In this document: positions 1 through 9,298 of the stretch, one piece after another
Layout of the letters: every line of letters begins with the position of its first letter
Position numbering within the stretch: position 1 is the first letter of the stretch
Source: Dyadobacter luticola
GTDB taxonomy: Bacteria; Bacteroidota; Bacteroidia; Cytophagales; Spirosomataceae
Assembly: GCF_005860805.1 (NCBI RefSeq)
Contig: NZ_VCEJ01000010.1
Location: forward strand, 1 to 50,772
Direction of reading: 5' to 3'
Length of the DNA: 50,772 bases
Translations under genes and position numbers: made by a program
The notes under the pieces: generated by a model
Database searches by the model: none
Told to the model about the DNA's origin: nothing
Seen by the model: the letters and a program-made list of their open reading frames with translations, nothing else

Positions 1-617
1 CGAAAGGACGCTGTCCGAAGTGCGAGGGCGAAGGCTTTGTGATGGTTGAGCTTTTGTTTCTTCCGAGTGTTTATACGCCGTGCCCGGTATGTCATGGAAG
101 TCGTTACAATGAGAAGACCTTGGAAATTACCTACGATGATAAAAACATTGCTCAGGTACTTGCCATGACGGTGGATGAGGCATTTGACTTTTTTGAGTCC
201 GAACCTCAGATTAAGCGGGCGCTGGATGTTGTTCGTCAGGTTGGTCTGGGATACCTGCGTCTTGGGCAACCGGCCACCGAGCTTTCGGGAGGTGAGGCGC
301 AGCGGATAAAGCTCGCCACAGAACTACAACGAGCCCAGCATGGAAACACATTATATGTTTTGGATGAACCCACAACCGGGCTGCACCCTTCCGATGTGGA
401 CAATTTACTTATTCAGCTCAACAAGCTGGTTGATCAGGGAAATACGGTTATTGTCATCGAACACGATATGCACGTAGTCGCAAACAGCGACTGGGTGATC
501 GACGTCGGGCCGGGTGCCGGAGATGAAGGCGGTGAGATCGTTGTGTGCGGTCCGGCAGAAACTGTTGCGGGTGAACCAGCAAGTCAGACGGGGAAATATC
601 TGGCAGCAAATTTCTGA
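1..617 (+). CDS. uvrA: UvrA-family excinuclease ABC subunit, C-terminal part (5' end outside window)
   Basis: The frame is open from the first bases, so the gene starts outside the window. The visible part begins in the second zinc finger (CPKC, then CPVC about 20 residues later), followed by the second ABC ATPase: signature ELSGGEAQR, Walker B with LYVLDEPTTGLHP and the switch histidine in VIEHD. UvrA finds helix-distorting DNA lesions with UvrB in nucleotide excision repair. The wording LGQPATELSGGEAQ resembles the UvrA2 class found beside drug-resistance genes, so it may be a second, shorter UvrA rather than the housekeeping one; the missing N-terminus would decide. It ends normally at TGA. 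The next 160 bp hold no gene I can support. Confidence 0.9.
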   Translation, partial: KGRCPKCEGEGFVMVELLFLPSVYTPCPVCHGSRYNEKTLEITYDDKNIAQVLAMTVDEAFDFFESEPQIKRALDVVRQVGLGYLRLGQPATELSGGEAQRIKLATELQRAQHGNTLYVLDEPTTGLHPSDVDNLLIQLNKLVDQGNTVIVIEHDMHVVANSDWVIDVGPGAGDEGGEIVVCGPAETVAGEPASQTGKYLAANF

Positions 618-779
618 TGGAAGTAACGCCCTGAAACGCAGGAGCGAAGTAAGACGCGAATTGGCCTTGACGGTTTTGGCAATGTGGCCTCTGACTTAAT
701 GATCTATCCTGCCTTAAATGCAAGTTGTTTTACCAGATCTATCTTCTCAAATTTGGCGAGATCTTAGTTAGATTTACAA

Positions 780-1892
780 ATGCCAGATAAAATCCGATAC
801 AAGACGAAAATCGTGGTCATTGGTGCCGGACAAGCCGGACTATCCGCAGCTTATCATTTGAAGAAGCTGGGGTTGGAGATAGGGCCAGATTTCATAGTAC
901 TTGATGCCGCGCCGTCGGCGGGTGGAGCATGGCAAGATCGTTGGCCATCACTTACTTTGAGTACAGTAAACAGGATCCATGATCTGCCCGGAATGTCTTT
1001 TGCGGAAACGCTCGAAAAAGCCAGCGAGACGGTACAGGCCAACATTGCTGTGCCACATTACTTTCAGCTTTATGAGCAAAAATTTGGGATCCGGGTCTAT
1101 CGCCCGTTGAAGGTGGAAAAAGTTTACCTTCACAATGATCGCTTCTATATCAATTCGTCGGAAACACTCTTTTCTGCGTTGGGAATCATCAATGCCACCG
1201 GTACCTGGGAAAACCCCTACATCCCGTCTTACCCGGGAGCTGAACTTTTCGCCGGGGAGCAGCTGCATACGAAAGATTTTAAAACGGCTGATTATTTCAA
1301 GGGAAAGCACGTTGTAGTGGTCGGCGGTGGCATATCTGCCATACAATTGCTCGATCAGATTTCAAAAATAACGACTACAACGTGGGTTACCCGTCGTCCC
1401 CCTGTTTTTCGGGAAGGTCCTTTCGACGACGTGGCAGGCCATCGTGCCGTGGCAATGGTGGATGAAAGGGTAAGAAAAGGGCTGATTCCTTCCTCTGTGG
1501 TTTCCATCACCGGTCTACCACTTTCGCCCGAAGTAGAAGATATGAAACGCAGGGGCGTGCTTAACCGCGTTTCGATGTTCAGCGAAATCACCAGGGACGG
1601 CGTTAAATGGGAAGACGGCCGGGAAGAAAAGGCCGATGTAATTCTGTGGAACACCGGGTTCCGGGGCGCATTGGCACATCTGGAATCCGTTTTACCAAGG
1701 GAAGAAACCGGTGGCATTATCATGTCCGGCCGGCTAGCCACCATGGTCGCGAAAGAACCGCGCATCCACTTACCCGGATACGGCCCGTCTGCATCCACCA
1801 TTGGCGCCAACCGCGCCGGCTCAGTAGCAGCCCGCGAGTTAATGGCTACGTTAGGTCTTGCAGTGAATGATAGAGGTGTTGTTAGTAGGTAA
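780..1892 (+). CDS. FAD/NAD(P)-dependent flavoprotein monooxygenase-like oxidoreductase
   Basis: A 370-residue cytoplasmic flavoprotein of the CzcO/FMO-like group. Near the N-terminus it has a dinucleotide-binding Rossmann motif VVIGAGQAGLSAAYHL for FAD, followed by GGAWQDRW typical of flavin monooxygenases, ATGTWENPY in the middle, and a second Rossmann motif VVVVGGGISAIQ for NAD(P)H. The C-terminal part has the NTGFRG segment that closes the FAD site. The family oxidises small organic or sulfur/nitrogen substrates or transfers electrons; the substrate cannot be read from sequence. It stands alone, with 160 bp of empty sequence upstream and the opposite-strand LytTR gene downstream. Length is on the short side for a full Baeyer-Villiger enzyme but complete for this subfamily. 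Confidence 0.85.
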   Translation: MPDKIRYKTKIVVIGAGQAGLSAAYHLKKLGLEIGPDFIVLDAAPSAGGAWQDRWPSLTLSTVNRIHDLPGMSFAETLEKASETVQANIAVPHYFQLYEQKFGIRVYRPLKVEKVYLHNDRFYINSSETLFSALGIINATGTWENPYIPSYPGAELFAGEQLHTKDFKTADYFKGKHVVVVGGGISAIQLLDQISKITTTTWVTRRPPVFREGPFDDVAGHRAVAMVDERVRKGLIPSSVVSITGLPLSPEVEDMKRRGVLNRVSMFSEITRDGVKWEDGREEKADVILWNTGFRGALAHLESVLPREETGGIIMSGRLATMVAKEPRIHLPGYGPSASTIGANRAGSVAARELMATLGLAVNDRGVVSR

Positions 1893-2043
1893 TAATCGGC
1901 CTTTTGGAGGCTGCGGTGATTCGGAATTTTGATGAGGAGAAAGCGATTATATTATTTCAAATATTTAATCTGTCCAAGGCAGCCTATCATAAGAGGCGTT
2001 GTTTCTTAAATCTAATTAAATGCCTTGTCAGAGAAATTGTAGC

Positions 2044-2730
2044 CTATCTATATAGCGCATGAAGGTTTTCGGCGTACATATTTCCGACTGGGATTGCATG
2101 CTTCCCGGCGTGAACCCGGTTTTTCTCAATGCGCGTAATCTTCGCTTTTGCAATAAGAAATGAGCGATGTGTACGTATGAAAAAATTTGGAGATAGTAAA
2201 TTGATTACCTCCTGCATGGTAAGTCTGCTCAAGATTTTCTTGTCCTGCAACACAAAGTGTACGTAGTTCCCAGAACTTTCTATATAGACAATTTCCTCCA
2301 AATGTATCTTAATTTGCTCGTAGCCTGATTTGACAAAAATGAAAGGAAGACTTTTTAAAGTTGGATCGTTTTTTAGTTCAGTAAAATCTCTTGCTTTCAT
2401 GCAAGCCTTTTGAAAGCGCTCTCTTGAAAAAGGCTTCAGTAAATAATCGATTGCTTCCAACTCATAACTTCTTACAGCATGTTCCATAAATGCCGTCGTA
2501 AAAATAAGCATCGGCTTATTTGCGAGTGATTGGAAAAAATCTATTCCGGATATGTCAGGCATCCGAATATCAAGAAATAATAAATCGGCGGTATTAGCGG
2601 CGAAATAACACGCCGCGTCAGACGTCTCCGTAAATGTTTTCTCCAAACTCAAAAACGGGACCTCCTTTGCAAAGGACTGAATGATGCTTAGGGAAACAGG
2701 CTCATCGTCTAATGCTACTGCTTTGATCAT
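2044..2730 (-). CDS. LytTR-family response regulator
   Basis: A 228-residue two-component response regulator. The receiver domain (about 1-120) has the acidic pocket ALDDE near the start, the phospho-acceptor Asp at position 54 in LLFLDIRMPD, and the conserved Lys at 99 in YLLKPF. Residues about 130-228 form a LytTR DNA-binding domain (YIESSGNYV, RTHRSFLI). Its start codon overlaps the stop codon of the upstream kinase gene by 4 bp, so the two are translationally coupled and almost certainly cognate. Targets are unknown; the family binds paired direct repeats upstream of its target genes. The 150 bp downstream to the flavoprotein gene hold nothing recognisable. Confidence 0.92.
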   Translation of the reverse strand: MIKAVALDDEPVSLSIIQSFAKEVPFLSLEKTFTETSDAACYFAANTADLLFLDIRMPDISGIDFFQSLANKPMLIFTTAFMEHAVRSYELEAIDYLLKPFSRERFQKACMKARDFTELKNDPTLKSLPFIFVKSGYEQIKIHLEEIVYIESSGNYVHFVLQDKKILSRLTMQEVINLLSPNFFIRTHRSFLIAKAKITRIEKNRVHAGKHAIPVGNMYAENLHALYR

Positions 2731-4139
2731 CTTTCGAGTTTGAGGGTCATATGTACAAAATACTCAATAGGCGATTGACTTATACTAAGCGTATATTGGT
2801 CAGGATAAATCATTTCTAAACGTCGACGGACATTTTCCAATCCAATTCCACTGCTGTTCTTCTCCGGATCGTGTAAGTTTTGATGGTGCGTACTGTTATA
2901 AATGTCGAAGTTCAGCGCGCCGTGTGTATAAGCCACGGAAATGTGGATCCAAGAGCGATTTTTCAGACTGATTCCGTACTTGAAAGCATTTTCAACAAAC
3001 GGAATGAGCAACATCGGCGCAATCTTTTCCTGCATCTGGCCTTGCGGGTAAGTTACCTCAATGTTGATTTCCGGTAAACCGGCAAGCCGCAACTTTTGAA
3101 GGTGAATATAATCCCTGAGGTTAGAAATTTCACGTTCCAGCGGAATAAAATCAAGGGTATTTTCAAAAAGCATAAATCGCATCATATCGCCTAATTTTTG
3201 TATGCCTTCACTCGTTCGCGCGCCCTTTTCTTCCAATGCGGTTCCGTAAAGTGCATTCAAAATATTGAACAAAAAGTGTGGATTAATCTGGGAGCGAAGT
3301 GAGGAAAGGTCGGCAGACGATTTGCCAAGCTCCCTTTTCAGTATTGAGAATTGCTCACGATCCTGATTCTGTTTGTAAAAAAACGAGGATAGAAGTAGAG
3401 CGATCAATAAAAACAGGATACTCAGCCCTAAATAGGTGCCAACGAGCACACTAGGTGGCATCAGCGTCCATACAATAAAAAATACTAACCACACAAGTGC
3501 AATGGTAAGCAGCCCGTTGAGCGTGTAAATATTTTTTTTGAGTTGATTCCTATTAATCTTTGGCAACAGCCATTTCAGATTGAACTGGTAAACGATATAA
3601 GCAAACGGCATAAGTGAAATCCACAATGCTCCGAAATGATAGTTATCAGTGATGATAAAAAACAGAGAAATCATTGCCCAAACAGAGCCCGCTACAAGAA
3701 TTTGTCCTAGTAGACGGTGCCTGGGTGTTTTTTGCTCTTGCAAGTAAATCACCAGATTTTTCAATATCTCGTAGGTAGCGAGGAGTGATACTGTCCATCC
3801 AACCGAAGGTAAAATGTTTAGAAAACTTTCCTGATAAGACGGCCGGGTATCAAAATAAAAAAAATGGTGAGAAAGTGTAAAAACGCCTGTAATAGCCAAA
3901 ACTGTCAATGAGGACGCCAGGACAATGCGGAGCCATTCTTGTTTTGGCAAATAGCGGGGGAGGATAAAGTGATTAATCGCAAAATAAGAAGCAAAGACGA
4001 TTGCTATCACCGAAAATTGCGGGAGCAGGCGATAATTGATATAAATCGCGTTCGGCTTGTAAGTGCTTAGCACATTCATGTAGACAATGAAACTGTAAAG
4101 CGCGGTTGCTATCAAAAGCTCAGTTTTACGGATTTGCAT
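2727..4139 (-). CDS. LytS-type sensor histidine kinase (His_kinase/HATPase_c)
   Basis: A 470-residue membrane kinase. The N-terminal half is hydrophobic, with about eight membrane segments (for example around 10-30, 40-60, 75-95 and 205-260) and no large periplasmic domain. After a short coiled linker comes the His_kinase motif QINPHFLFNILNAL with the phospho-acceptor His near 287, then a HATPase domain with N-box PFVENAFKYG and a GIGLENVRRRL G-box. This is the standard Bacteroidota partner of LytTR regulators, and the regulator gene follows with a 4-bp overlap. The signal sensed is unknown. Confidence 0.92.
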   Translation of the reverse strand: MQIRKTELLIATALYSFIVYMNVLSTYKPNAIYINYRLLPQFSVIAIVFASYFAINHFILPRYLPKQEWLRIVLASSLTVLAITGVFTLSHHFFYFDTRPSYQESFLNILPSVGWTVSLLATYEILKNLVIYLQEQKTPRHRLLGQILVAGSVWAMISLFFIITDNYHFGALWISLMPFAYIVYQFNLKWLLPKINRNQLKKNIYTLNGLLTIALVWLVFFIVWTLMPPSVLVGTYLGLSILFLLIALLLSSFFYKQNQDREQFSILKRELGKSSADLSSLRSQINPHFLFNILNALYGTALEEKGARTSEGIQKLGDMMRFMLFENTLDFIPLEREISNLRDYIHLQKLRLAGLPEINIEVTYPQGQMQEKIAPMLLIPFVENAFKYGISLKNRSWIHISVAYTHGALNFDIYNSTHHQNLHDPEKNSSGIGLENVRRRLEMIYPDQYTLSISQSPIEYFVHMTLKLER

Positions 4140-4480
4140 AGCTTTTTTTTATACAATGTTAGCCGCTATCTTATTGTCAGAAAAACAAGTGGGATGGAAA
4201 GCCATTTTTAGGTGTGAAATCCATCAATTAACATCCGCCAACGCCTTGCTGGTTTCTGAACCCTTACTAGTTATTCGTGAATTGCTGTTCATGATTTTTA
4301 AATTAAATGGACTAAACTGTTTTTACATTTTCGTCAGCCATTTAGAAGGCTGTGAAAAAGACAAACTATCAAAACCAATATTGGAAAAATATAATTTTCT
4401 GACTAAGAATATACGTCTGGGTTATCTAGAATGAAAAGTAGTCCTTTGCAAAATCTTAAAACTTCCTCTTTCCATACTAG
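4140..4480. other. Intergenic region between divergent LytS and beta-helix genes
   Basis: This 341-bp stretch separates two divergently transcribed genes. A 92-codon open frame lies in it (4156-4434, plus strand), but its translation has no recognisable motif, an odd composition and no convincing start signal, so I do not call it a gene. The stretch is AT-rich and must contain the promoters of both flanking genes; no clear TAnnTTTG box with a -33 partner was found. Confidence 0.6.
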
Positions 4481-7400
4481 ATGACTCAACGTTTACTTCC
4501 TGCAAAAAGAACGAATTTCCTGTTTCATGTCTCTTTGCGCGCCGCAGCTTGCTGCCTGCTTGTTTTATTTCTGACCAGCGTTTCGTCTGGTGCGCTGGCT
4601 TCCATATTTTATGTAAAGGTAAATGGAATAGGTTCAGGGGCCAGTTACTGGGCTAATGCCAGCGGCGATTTGCAGGCAGTGATCAATGCTGCTCATTCCG
4701 GGGATGAAATATGGGTGGCCGCGGGTACGTACAAACCTGGTGGAGATGCGAACACGGATCGTGCTGTCAGCTTTACCATGAAAACTGGGGTGAACATGTA
4801 TGGGGGCTTTGTTGGTAATGAAACTTCTCTGAATGAGCGCCCGGCCATTAACCAGACCACCCCTTCGATCACCATTCTTTCCGGTGAAATTGGCGATACA
4901 AGTGATCCGGAGGATAATAGCTTCCACGTCATCCTGAATCGCCTCGGAGCAACCAGCATTACAGTACTGGACGGCTTTGTTATTACAGGTGGCAATGCCA
5001 GCGAACCAGGAACAGCCCAGGAGCCACAGAATATTGGCGGGGGAATTTGTAATCTTGGGCAGCCATCTATCGCAATCAACAACTGCTTGTTTCTGGATAA
5101 TTCAGCTGCCTCCGGCGGGGCCATCTACAACGGCGTCAGCTCGGACGTAAGCGGCCCTGTACTAACCAACTGTGTTTTCAGGAATAATACCGCTTCCGGA
5201 AATGGCGGAGCTATCTGTAATGTTGGAGGATCTGGCTCCAACATCCAGCCCAAACTGACTAACTGCCTTTTTCAGGCCAATTCGGCTGACGCTGGTGGGG
5301 CCATATATAATGATGGGTACGGGTTTAGAGGAAGAACGAGTAGCCCGGAAATATCGAACTGCGCTTTCGAGGACAACCGTGCCACATCCGGCGGGGCTGT
5401 TTATAACAATGGTCAGAGCGATGATGGTGTTAGCAGCCCTGTGCTGACGAACTGTTCGTTTAAGAATAATCATGCAACGAATCAGGGCGGAGCCATTTTC
5501 AATAACGGGGATTTTAATGGCAACAGCAGTCCACTTATTCGTAACTGCGTGTTTCAGACTAATTCAGCAGACAGCGGTGGAGGGGCCATTTTCAACCTAA
5601 TCGGTTATGTTCGTGGGGATAATATGGGTAGGCCTAAGCTTACCAACTGTTTGTTTCAAGCCAATACCGCTGCCTATGGCGGGGCTATTTATACGAGTAG
5701 TGTCTGGGAAGGTGAAATCGAATTATTATTGACCAACTGTACATTTCAAGCCAATACTGCAGGCTTCAACGGGGGCGCGATCGTTGGCAATGGTTATGGC
5801 AATGGTTATGTGTCGAATACCACGCTGATCAACTGTGTACTGTTTGGCAATGGAGGGGCCAAAACATTCTGGAACCGGGCGACAACTGTCTCAGCTACTT
5901 ATACCGTATTAGATAACTCGGTACAGGGTTATTCGGGCAGCACGGGTAATATTAAAGTAACCGACTCACCCTTTGCCAGCGCCACCGATCCGACGCTCTT
6001 CGGTTGCAGCCCGGCTGTTAACGCGGGGTTAAACTCGGCTGCTGGTATCGCGGGCGTTGATAGTGATCTGGCGGGCAATCCCCGCATCTTCGACGGACGG
6101 GTTGATATGGGAGCCTATGAGTATCAGTCTACAAAGGGCCTTGCCATCACCGTTCCAAGCGTGAATACGGCGACGGTAGGGATAGCTTTCAGTCAGTCTT
6201 TCACTGCTTCGGGGGGAACAGCCGGGCCGGGCAGCCTCTATAATTACACCCTGGCCAGCGGCAGCTTGCCCGCGGGACTGGCTCTGGCTTACAATGGCAC
6301 GCTGACTGGTGCGCCTACGGAGGTAGGTAGTTTTTCGGTTACCGTTAGTGCCACCGATGGCAGTTGCTCCGGGGTGAGTGCGGCCTACGTTCTGAACGTA
6401 GCATCGTCTACACCTATACGCTACGTCATGGCGGGTGCATCGGGCAGCGGTAACAGCTGGACCGATGCCAGCGGGGATCTGCAAAGTCAGATCGACTATA
6501 TCGGTGCGGAGCAGGTCTGGGTAGCGGCTGGTACATATAAACCCACCACCACCAACCGCAGCATTAGCTTCTCGATGAAGAATGGGGTGCATATTTACGG
6601 AGGCTTTAAGGGTACTGAAACCGCCCTGAACCAACGGGTACTTAAATATCCGCTATCGACTATTTTAAGTGGTGACATTGGCACCGATGGTGACGATACC
6701 GATAACAGTTACCACGTTTTCAACAACCCCGCCGGCCTGAACAACTCGGCCGTACTCGATGGTTTCCTCATCACCGGCAGCAATGCCAATGGCAATTTAC
6801 CCGATGATTCGGGCGGAGGGATGCTCAACAACGGTAATGGTGCCAGCAACAGCTGCAGCCCCCTGGTTCGGAACTGTATGTTCCTCAGCAACAAGGCCGA
6901 CAATTCGGGAGGAGCCGTATATAACGGGGGTTATACTGACGGCAATAGTAATCCCACCTTTATCAACTGTGTCTTCCAGAGCAATGCTGCCAATCGCGGT
7001 GGAGCCATTTACAACGATGGAAGTGTAAGGGGAAAGAGTAGTCCCAGCTTGATCAACTGCTCATTTCAGGCTAACTCGGCTACCTTCGGCGGGGCAATGG
7101 GAAACGTTGGTTATCAGGGCAGTAGCCGTCCAGTAATGACCAACTGCGTCGTATGGGGTAATGGCGGGGCCAACACCTTCTATTACGGCCCCAACGCTTC
7201 AATCACGACCAGTTACTGTCTGTTTGAGGTTTCGGTGACAGGCTACAGCCTTGGCACAGGCAACCTCACTACCACCATTTTACCGTTTGTAAGCGCTACT
7301 GACACCAGGCTACGGGCTGGTTCCGAGGCTATTAACGCAGGTGACCCCAACAGCACCAGCACTACTAATGGAAATTCCGACCTCGCGGGTCATACCCGTT

Positions 7401-7990
7401 TCGATGAAGGGCGCATCGATATGGGTGCCTATGAGTTCGACGCCGCTGCTTTGCCCGTATCTCTGGTAAGCTTCACAGCGCAGGTTCAGCCAGACCACAC
7501 CGTGCTGCTTAAATGGCAAACAGCCTCGGAGTGGAACAATAAAGCGTACCTGATCGAGCGCAGCAAAGACCTCAAAAACTTCGAGTCAGTGGGGCAGGTA
7601 AGCGATGTGGGAGGTACCAGCAATGTTTCTCAGGCTTACCGGTTTGTTGATACAAATCCCTATCAAGGCACCAGCTATTACCGCTTGAAACAGGTGGATC
7701 TAGACGGCAGCAGCCACACTTATTCGGCCAAATCGGTGATCATCGAGGGTAATTATGGGGTTTACCCAAACCCGGTTGTTGGCCGGCAATTTACCCTGAA
7801 TCTGGACGAACCGTCCAGCGCGGTGTTACGGCTGTATTCAGTCACTGGTCTCGAGATAAGCTTAACCCGGTCCGCCAGCAGCTCGGCGAGCACGGTCATC
7901 AGGACCGGCAGCCTGTTTACCAGTGGAATTTATTTGCTCAGCGTGGAAGAACGGGGCACGCTGCGCGTACACCGGCTGGTGGTTCAATAG
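4481..7990 (+). CDS. Secreted right-handed beta-helix surface protein with T9SS sorting domain
   Basis: A 1169-residue secreted protein. Residues 1-40 form a long signal peptide with a hydrophobic core ending in ALA. Residues about 43-545 are a right-handed beta-helix of repeats ending in GGAIYN or LTNC.F, closed by a choice-of-anchor motif DMGAYEY. Residues about 550-640 look like a putative Ig domain (LPAGLAL..GTLTGAPTEVG). Residues about 646-995 repeat the beta-helix unit (VWVAAGTYKP occurs in both copies, DMGAYEF closes the second). A fibronectin-like segment (VSLVSFTAQ) and a C-terminal type A T9SS signal (VYPNP ... GIYLLSVE) follow. The protein is therefore probably exported by type IX secretion and attached to the cell surface. 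Function may be adhesion or polysaccharide binding; no catalytic residues could be identified. Confidence 0.88.
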   Translation: MTQRLLPAKRTNFLFHVSLRAAACCLLVLFLTSVSSGALASIFYVKVNGIGSGASYWANASGDLQAVINAAHSGDEIWVAAGTYKPGGDANTDRAVSFTMKTGVNMYGGFVGNETSLNERPAINQTTPSITILSGEIGDTSDPEDNSFHVILNRLGATSITVLDGFVITGGNASEPGTAQEPQNIGGGICNLGQPSIAINNCLFLDNSAASGGAIYNGVSSDVSGPVLTNCVFRNNTASGNGGAICNVGGSGSNIQPKLTNCLFQANSADAGGAIYNDGYGFRGRTSSPEISNCAFEDNRATSGGAVYNNGQSDDGVSSPVLTNCSFKNNHATNQGGAIFNNGDFNGNSSPLIRNCVFQTNSADSGGGAIFNLIGYVRGDNMGRPKLTNCLFQANTAAYGGAIYTSSVWEGEIELLLTNCTFQANTAGFNGGAIVGNGYGNGYVSNTTLINCVLFGNGGAKTFWNRATTVSATYTVLDNSVQGYSGSTGNIKVTDSPFASATDPTLFGCSPAVNAGLNSAAGIAGVDSDLAGNPRIFDGRVDMGAYEYQSTKGLAITVPSVNTATVGIAFSQSFTASGGTAGPGSLYNYTLASGSLPAGLALAYNGTLTGAPTEVGSFSVTVSATDGSCSGVSAAYVLNVASSTPIRYVMAGASGSGNSWTDASGDLQSQIDYIGAEQVWVAAGTYKPTTTNRSISFSMKNGVHIYGGFKGTETALNQRVLKYPLSTILSGDIGTDGDDTDNSYHVFNNPAGLNNSAVLDGFLITGSNANGNLPDDSGGGMLNNGNGASNSCSPLVRNCMFLSNKADNSGGAVYNGGYTDGNSNPTFINCVFQSNAANRGGAIYNDGSVRGKSSPSLINCSFQANSATFGGAMGNVGYQGSSRPVMTNCVVWGNGGANTFYYGPNASITTSYCLFEVSVTGYSLGTGNLTTTILPFVSATDTRLRAGSEAINAGDPNSTSTTNGNSDLAGHTRFDEGRIDMGAYEFDAAALPVSLVSFTAQVQPDHTVLLKWQTASEWNNKAYLIERSKDLKNFESVGQVSDVGGTSNVSQAYRFVDTNPYQGTSYYRLKQVDLDGSSHTYSAKSVIIEGNYGVYPNPVVGRQFTLNLDEPSSAVLRLYSVTGLEISLTRSASSSASTVIRTGSLFTSGIYLLSVEERGTLRVHRLVVQ

Positions 7991-8027
7991 GCTTTGGGAT
8001 AAGTCGGCATTTTTTGGGTTAGTAATG

Positions 8028-9143
8028 CTATTTAAATAAAAGCGGGGCCATCTGATAGAGGCTGCGGCGCCAGGTCAGAAACTCGTGCGCTGTACCCTCG
8101 GAAATGTAGGAAACTGAATTATATCCAGCCGTTTTAAGCGCGGCAGCCGCATTCCGCACGCCGTCGGGTTTCTCTTTACTGCCTGCGCTGAGGAAAACAA
8201 GCTTGGGTTTGGTTTTGTCTTTCAGATCTTCCGGCGAGTACACGCCCCCGCTGAGCAATGCATAGTAGCCGAAAACATCTGGCTTGTTGACCGTAATGTT
8301 CCGGGTTTCCATTCCTCCCATCGACAAACCCGCCATCGCGCGTTTGTCGCGGCTGGCTAATGTCCTGAAAGTAGCGTCCACATAGGGGATCAGCTCGTCA
8401 ACCAGCACGGTCTGGAAAGGTTCGATCTTAAATTCTTTGATCTTTCCGAATTTCACTTCGTTGGTCATTCCGTAGGTCATCACTATGATAAATGGTTCGA
8501 TTTTGCCGTCGGCAATCAGGTTGTCCATAATCAGGTTCGCGTGTCCCTGGTTGCTCCACGCCGTTTCGTCTTCTCCCCAACCGTGTTGTAGATACAGTAC
8601 CGGATAGCGTTTGTTACCCTTTTCATAGCCGGGCGGGGTATAAACAAATGCACGACGGGAAGTATTTGTGCTTTTAGATGGGAACAATACCTGTTGCACA
8701 TGGCCGTGAGGCACATTTTTCAACTGATAAAAATCCTGGTCATGCGCCGGTATTTCAATCCCGCTTTCCCAGCGAACCGAGCCGTAATAGTTGAGTGTAC
8801 CCGGATCATTAAAGGTCCCTCCATCAACATTCAGGTGGTAATAATGAAAGCCCTCGTCCATAGGACCCTCCGTGGTTCCGGTGAAAAAACCCTCCGCATC
8901 CTTGGTGAGTCTGGTACCTCCTCTCCCACCCAAACCCAGGCTTACCCTTACACTATCTGCCTGCGGTGCTTTGATGCGAAAACGGACATATCCCTGAGAA
9001 TTCACCTGCGGATATTCCTGGCCGGGCTGATTCAGTTCGCAAGGCTTGAAGTCGTCCTTAATAGCCGGCTTTTCCACCTGCGCCCAGGCGGCTCCCAGCG
9101 TGAGGGAGGCTGCCAGAAGGAGTGTAAAACAGTGTTTGTTCAT
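8028..9143 (-). CDS. Secreted esterase (esterase D / feruloyl-esterase-like) with N-terminal E-set domain
   Basis: A 371-residue exported hydrolase. Residues 1-21 form a signal peptide ending in AWA. Residues about 45-140 are an immunoglobulin-like E-set domain as in glycogen-branching and enterochelin esterase families (FRIKAPQADSVRV, GFHYYHLNVDG). Residues about 150-371 are an alpha/beta hydrolase of the esterase D family with YPVLYLQHGWGEDE, nucleophile Ser near 274 in GLSMGG, and a likely catalytic His in GTAHEF near the C-terminus. Such enzymes often deacylate plant cell-wall xylan or feruloyl esters. The gene stands alone, converging with the beta-helix gene (37 bp apart) and diverging from the FG-GAP gene. 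Confidence 0.88.
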   Translation of the reverse strand: MNKHCFTLLLAASLTLGAAWAQVEKPAIKDDFKPCELNQPGQEYPQVNSQGYVRFRIKAPQADSVRVSLGLGGRGGTRLTKDAEGFFTGTTEGPMDEGFHYYHLNVDGGTFNDPGTLNYYGSVRWESGIEIPAHDQDFYQLKNVPHGHVQQVLFPSKSTNTSRRAFVYTPPGYEKGNKRYPVLYLQHGWGEDETAWSNQGHANLIMDNLIADGKIEPFIIVMTYGMTNEVKFGKIKEFKIEPFQTVLVDELIPYVDATFRTLASRDKRAMAGLSMGGMETRNITVNKPDVFGYYALLSGGVYSPEDLKDKTKPKLVFLSAGSKEKPDGVRNAAAALKTAGYNSVSYISEGTAHEFLTWRRSLYQMAPLLFK

Positions 9144-9298
9144 GAGAGTTTCTGGTAAAAGTGGTCAGATGAAAAACCTACTTTATTTTGCTGATTTTCT
9201 CAATAGTGGTTTGAGTAAAGGATGTCAGGGGCGGCGAACATTTGTTAGACAGTTCTAAAAGACTAATTTTAAGTGCACGTCCACTCCCATTCGATTCT

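Noticed and set aside
4156..4434. 92-codon open frame upstream of the beta-helix gene
   Set aside because: No motif, unusual composition and location in a divergent promoter region; no support for coding.
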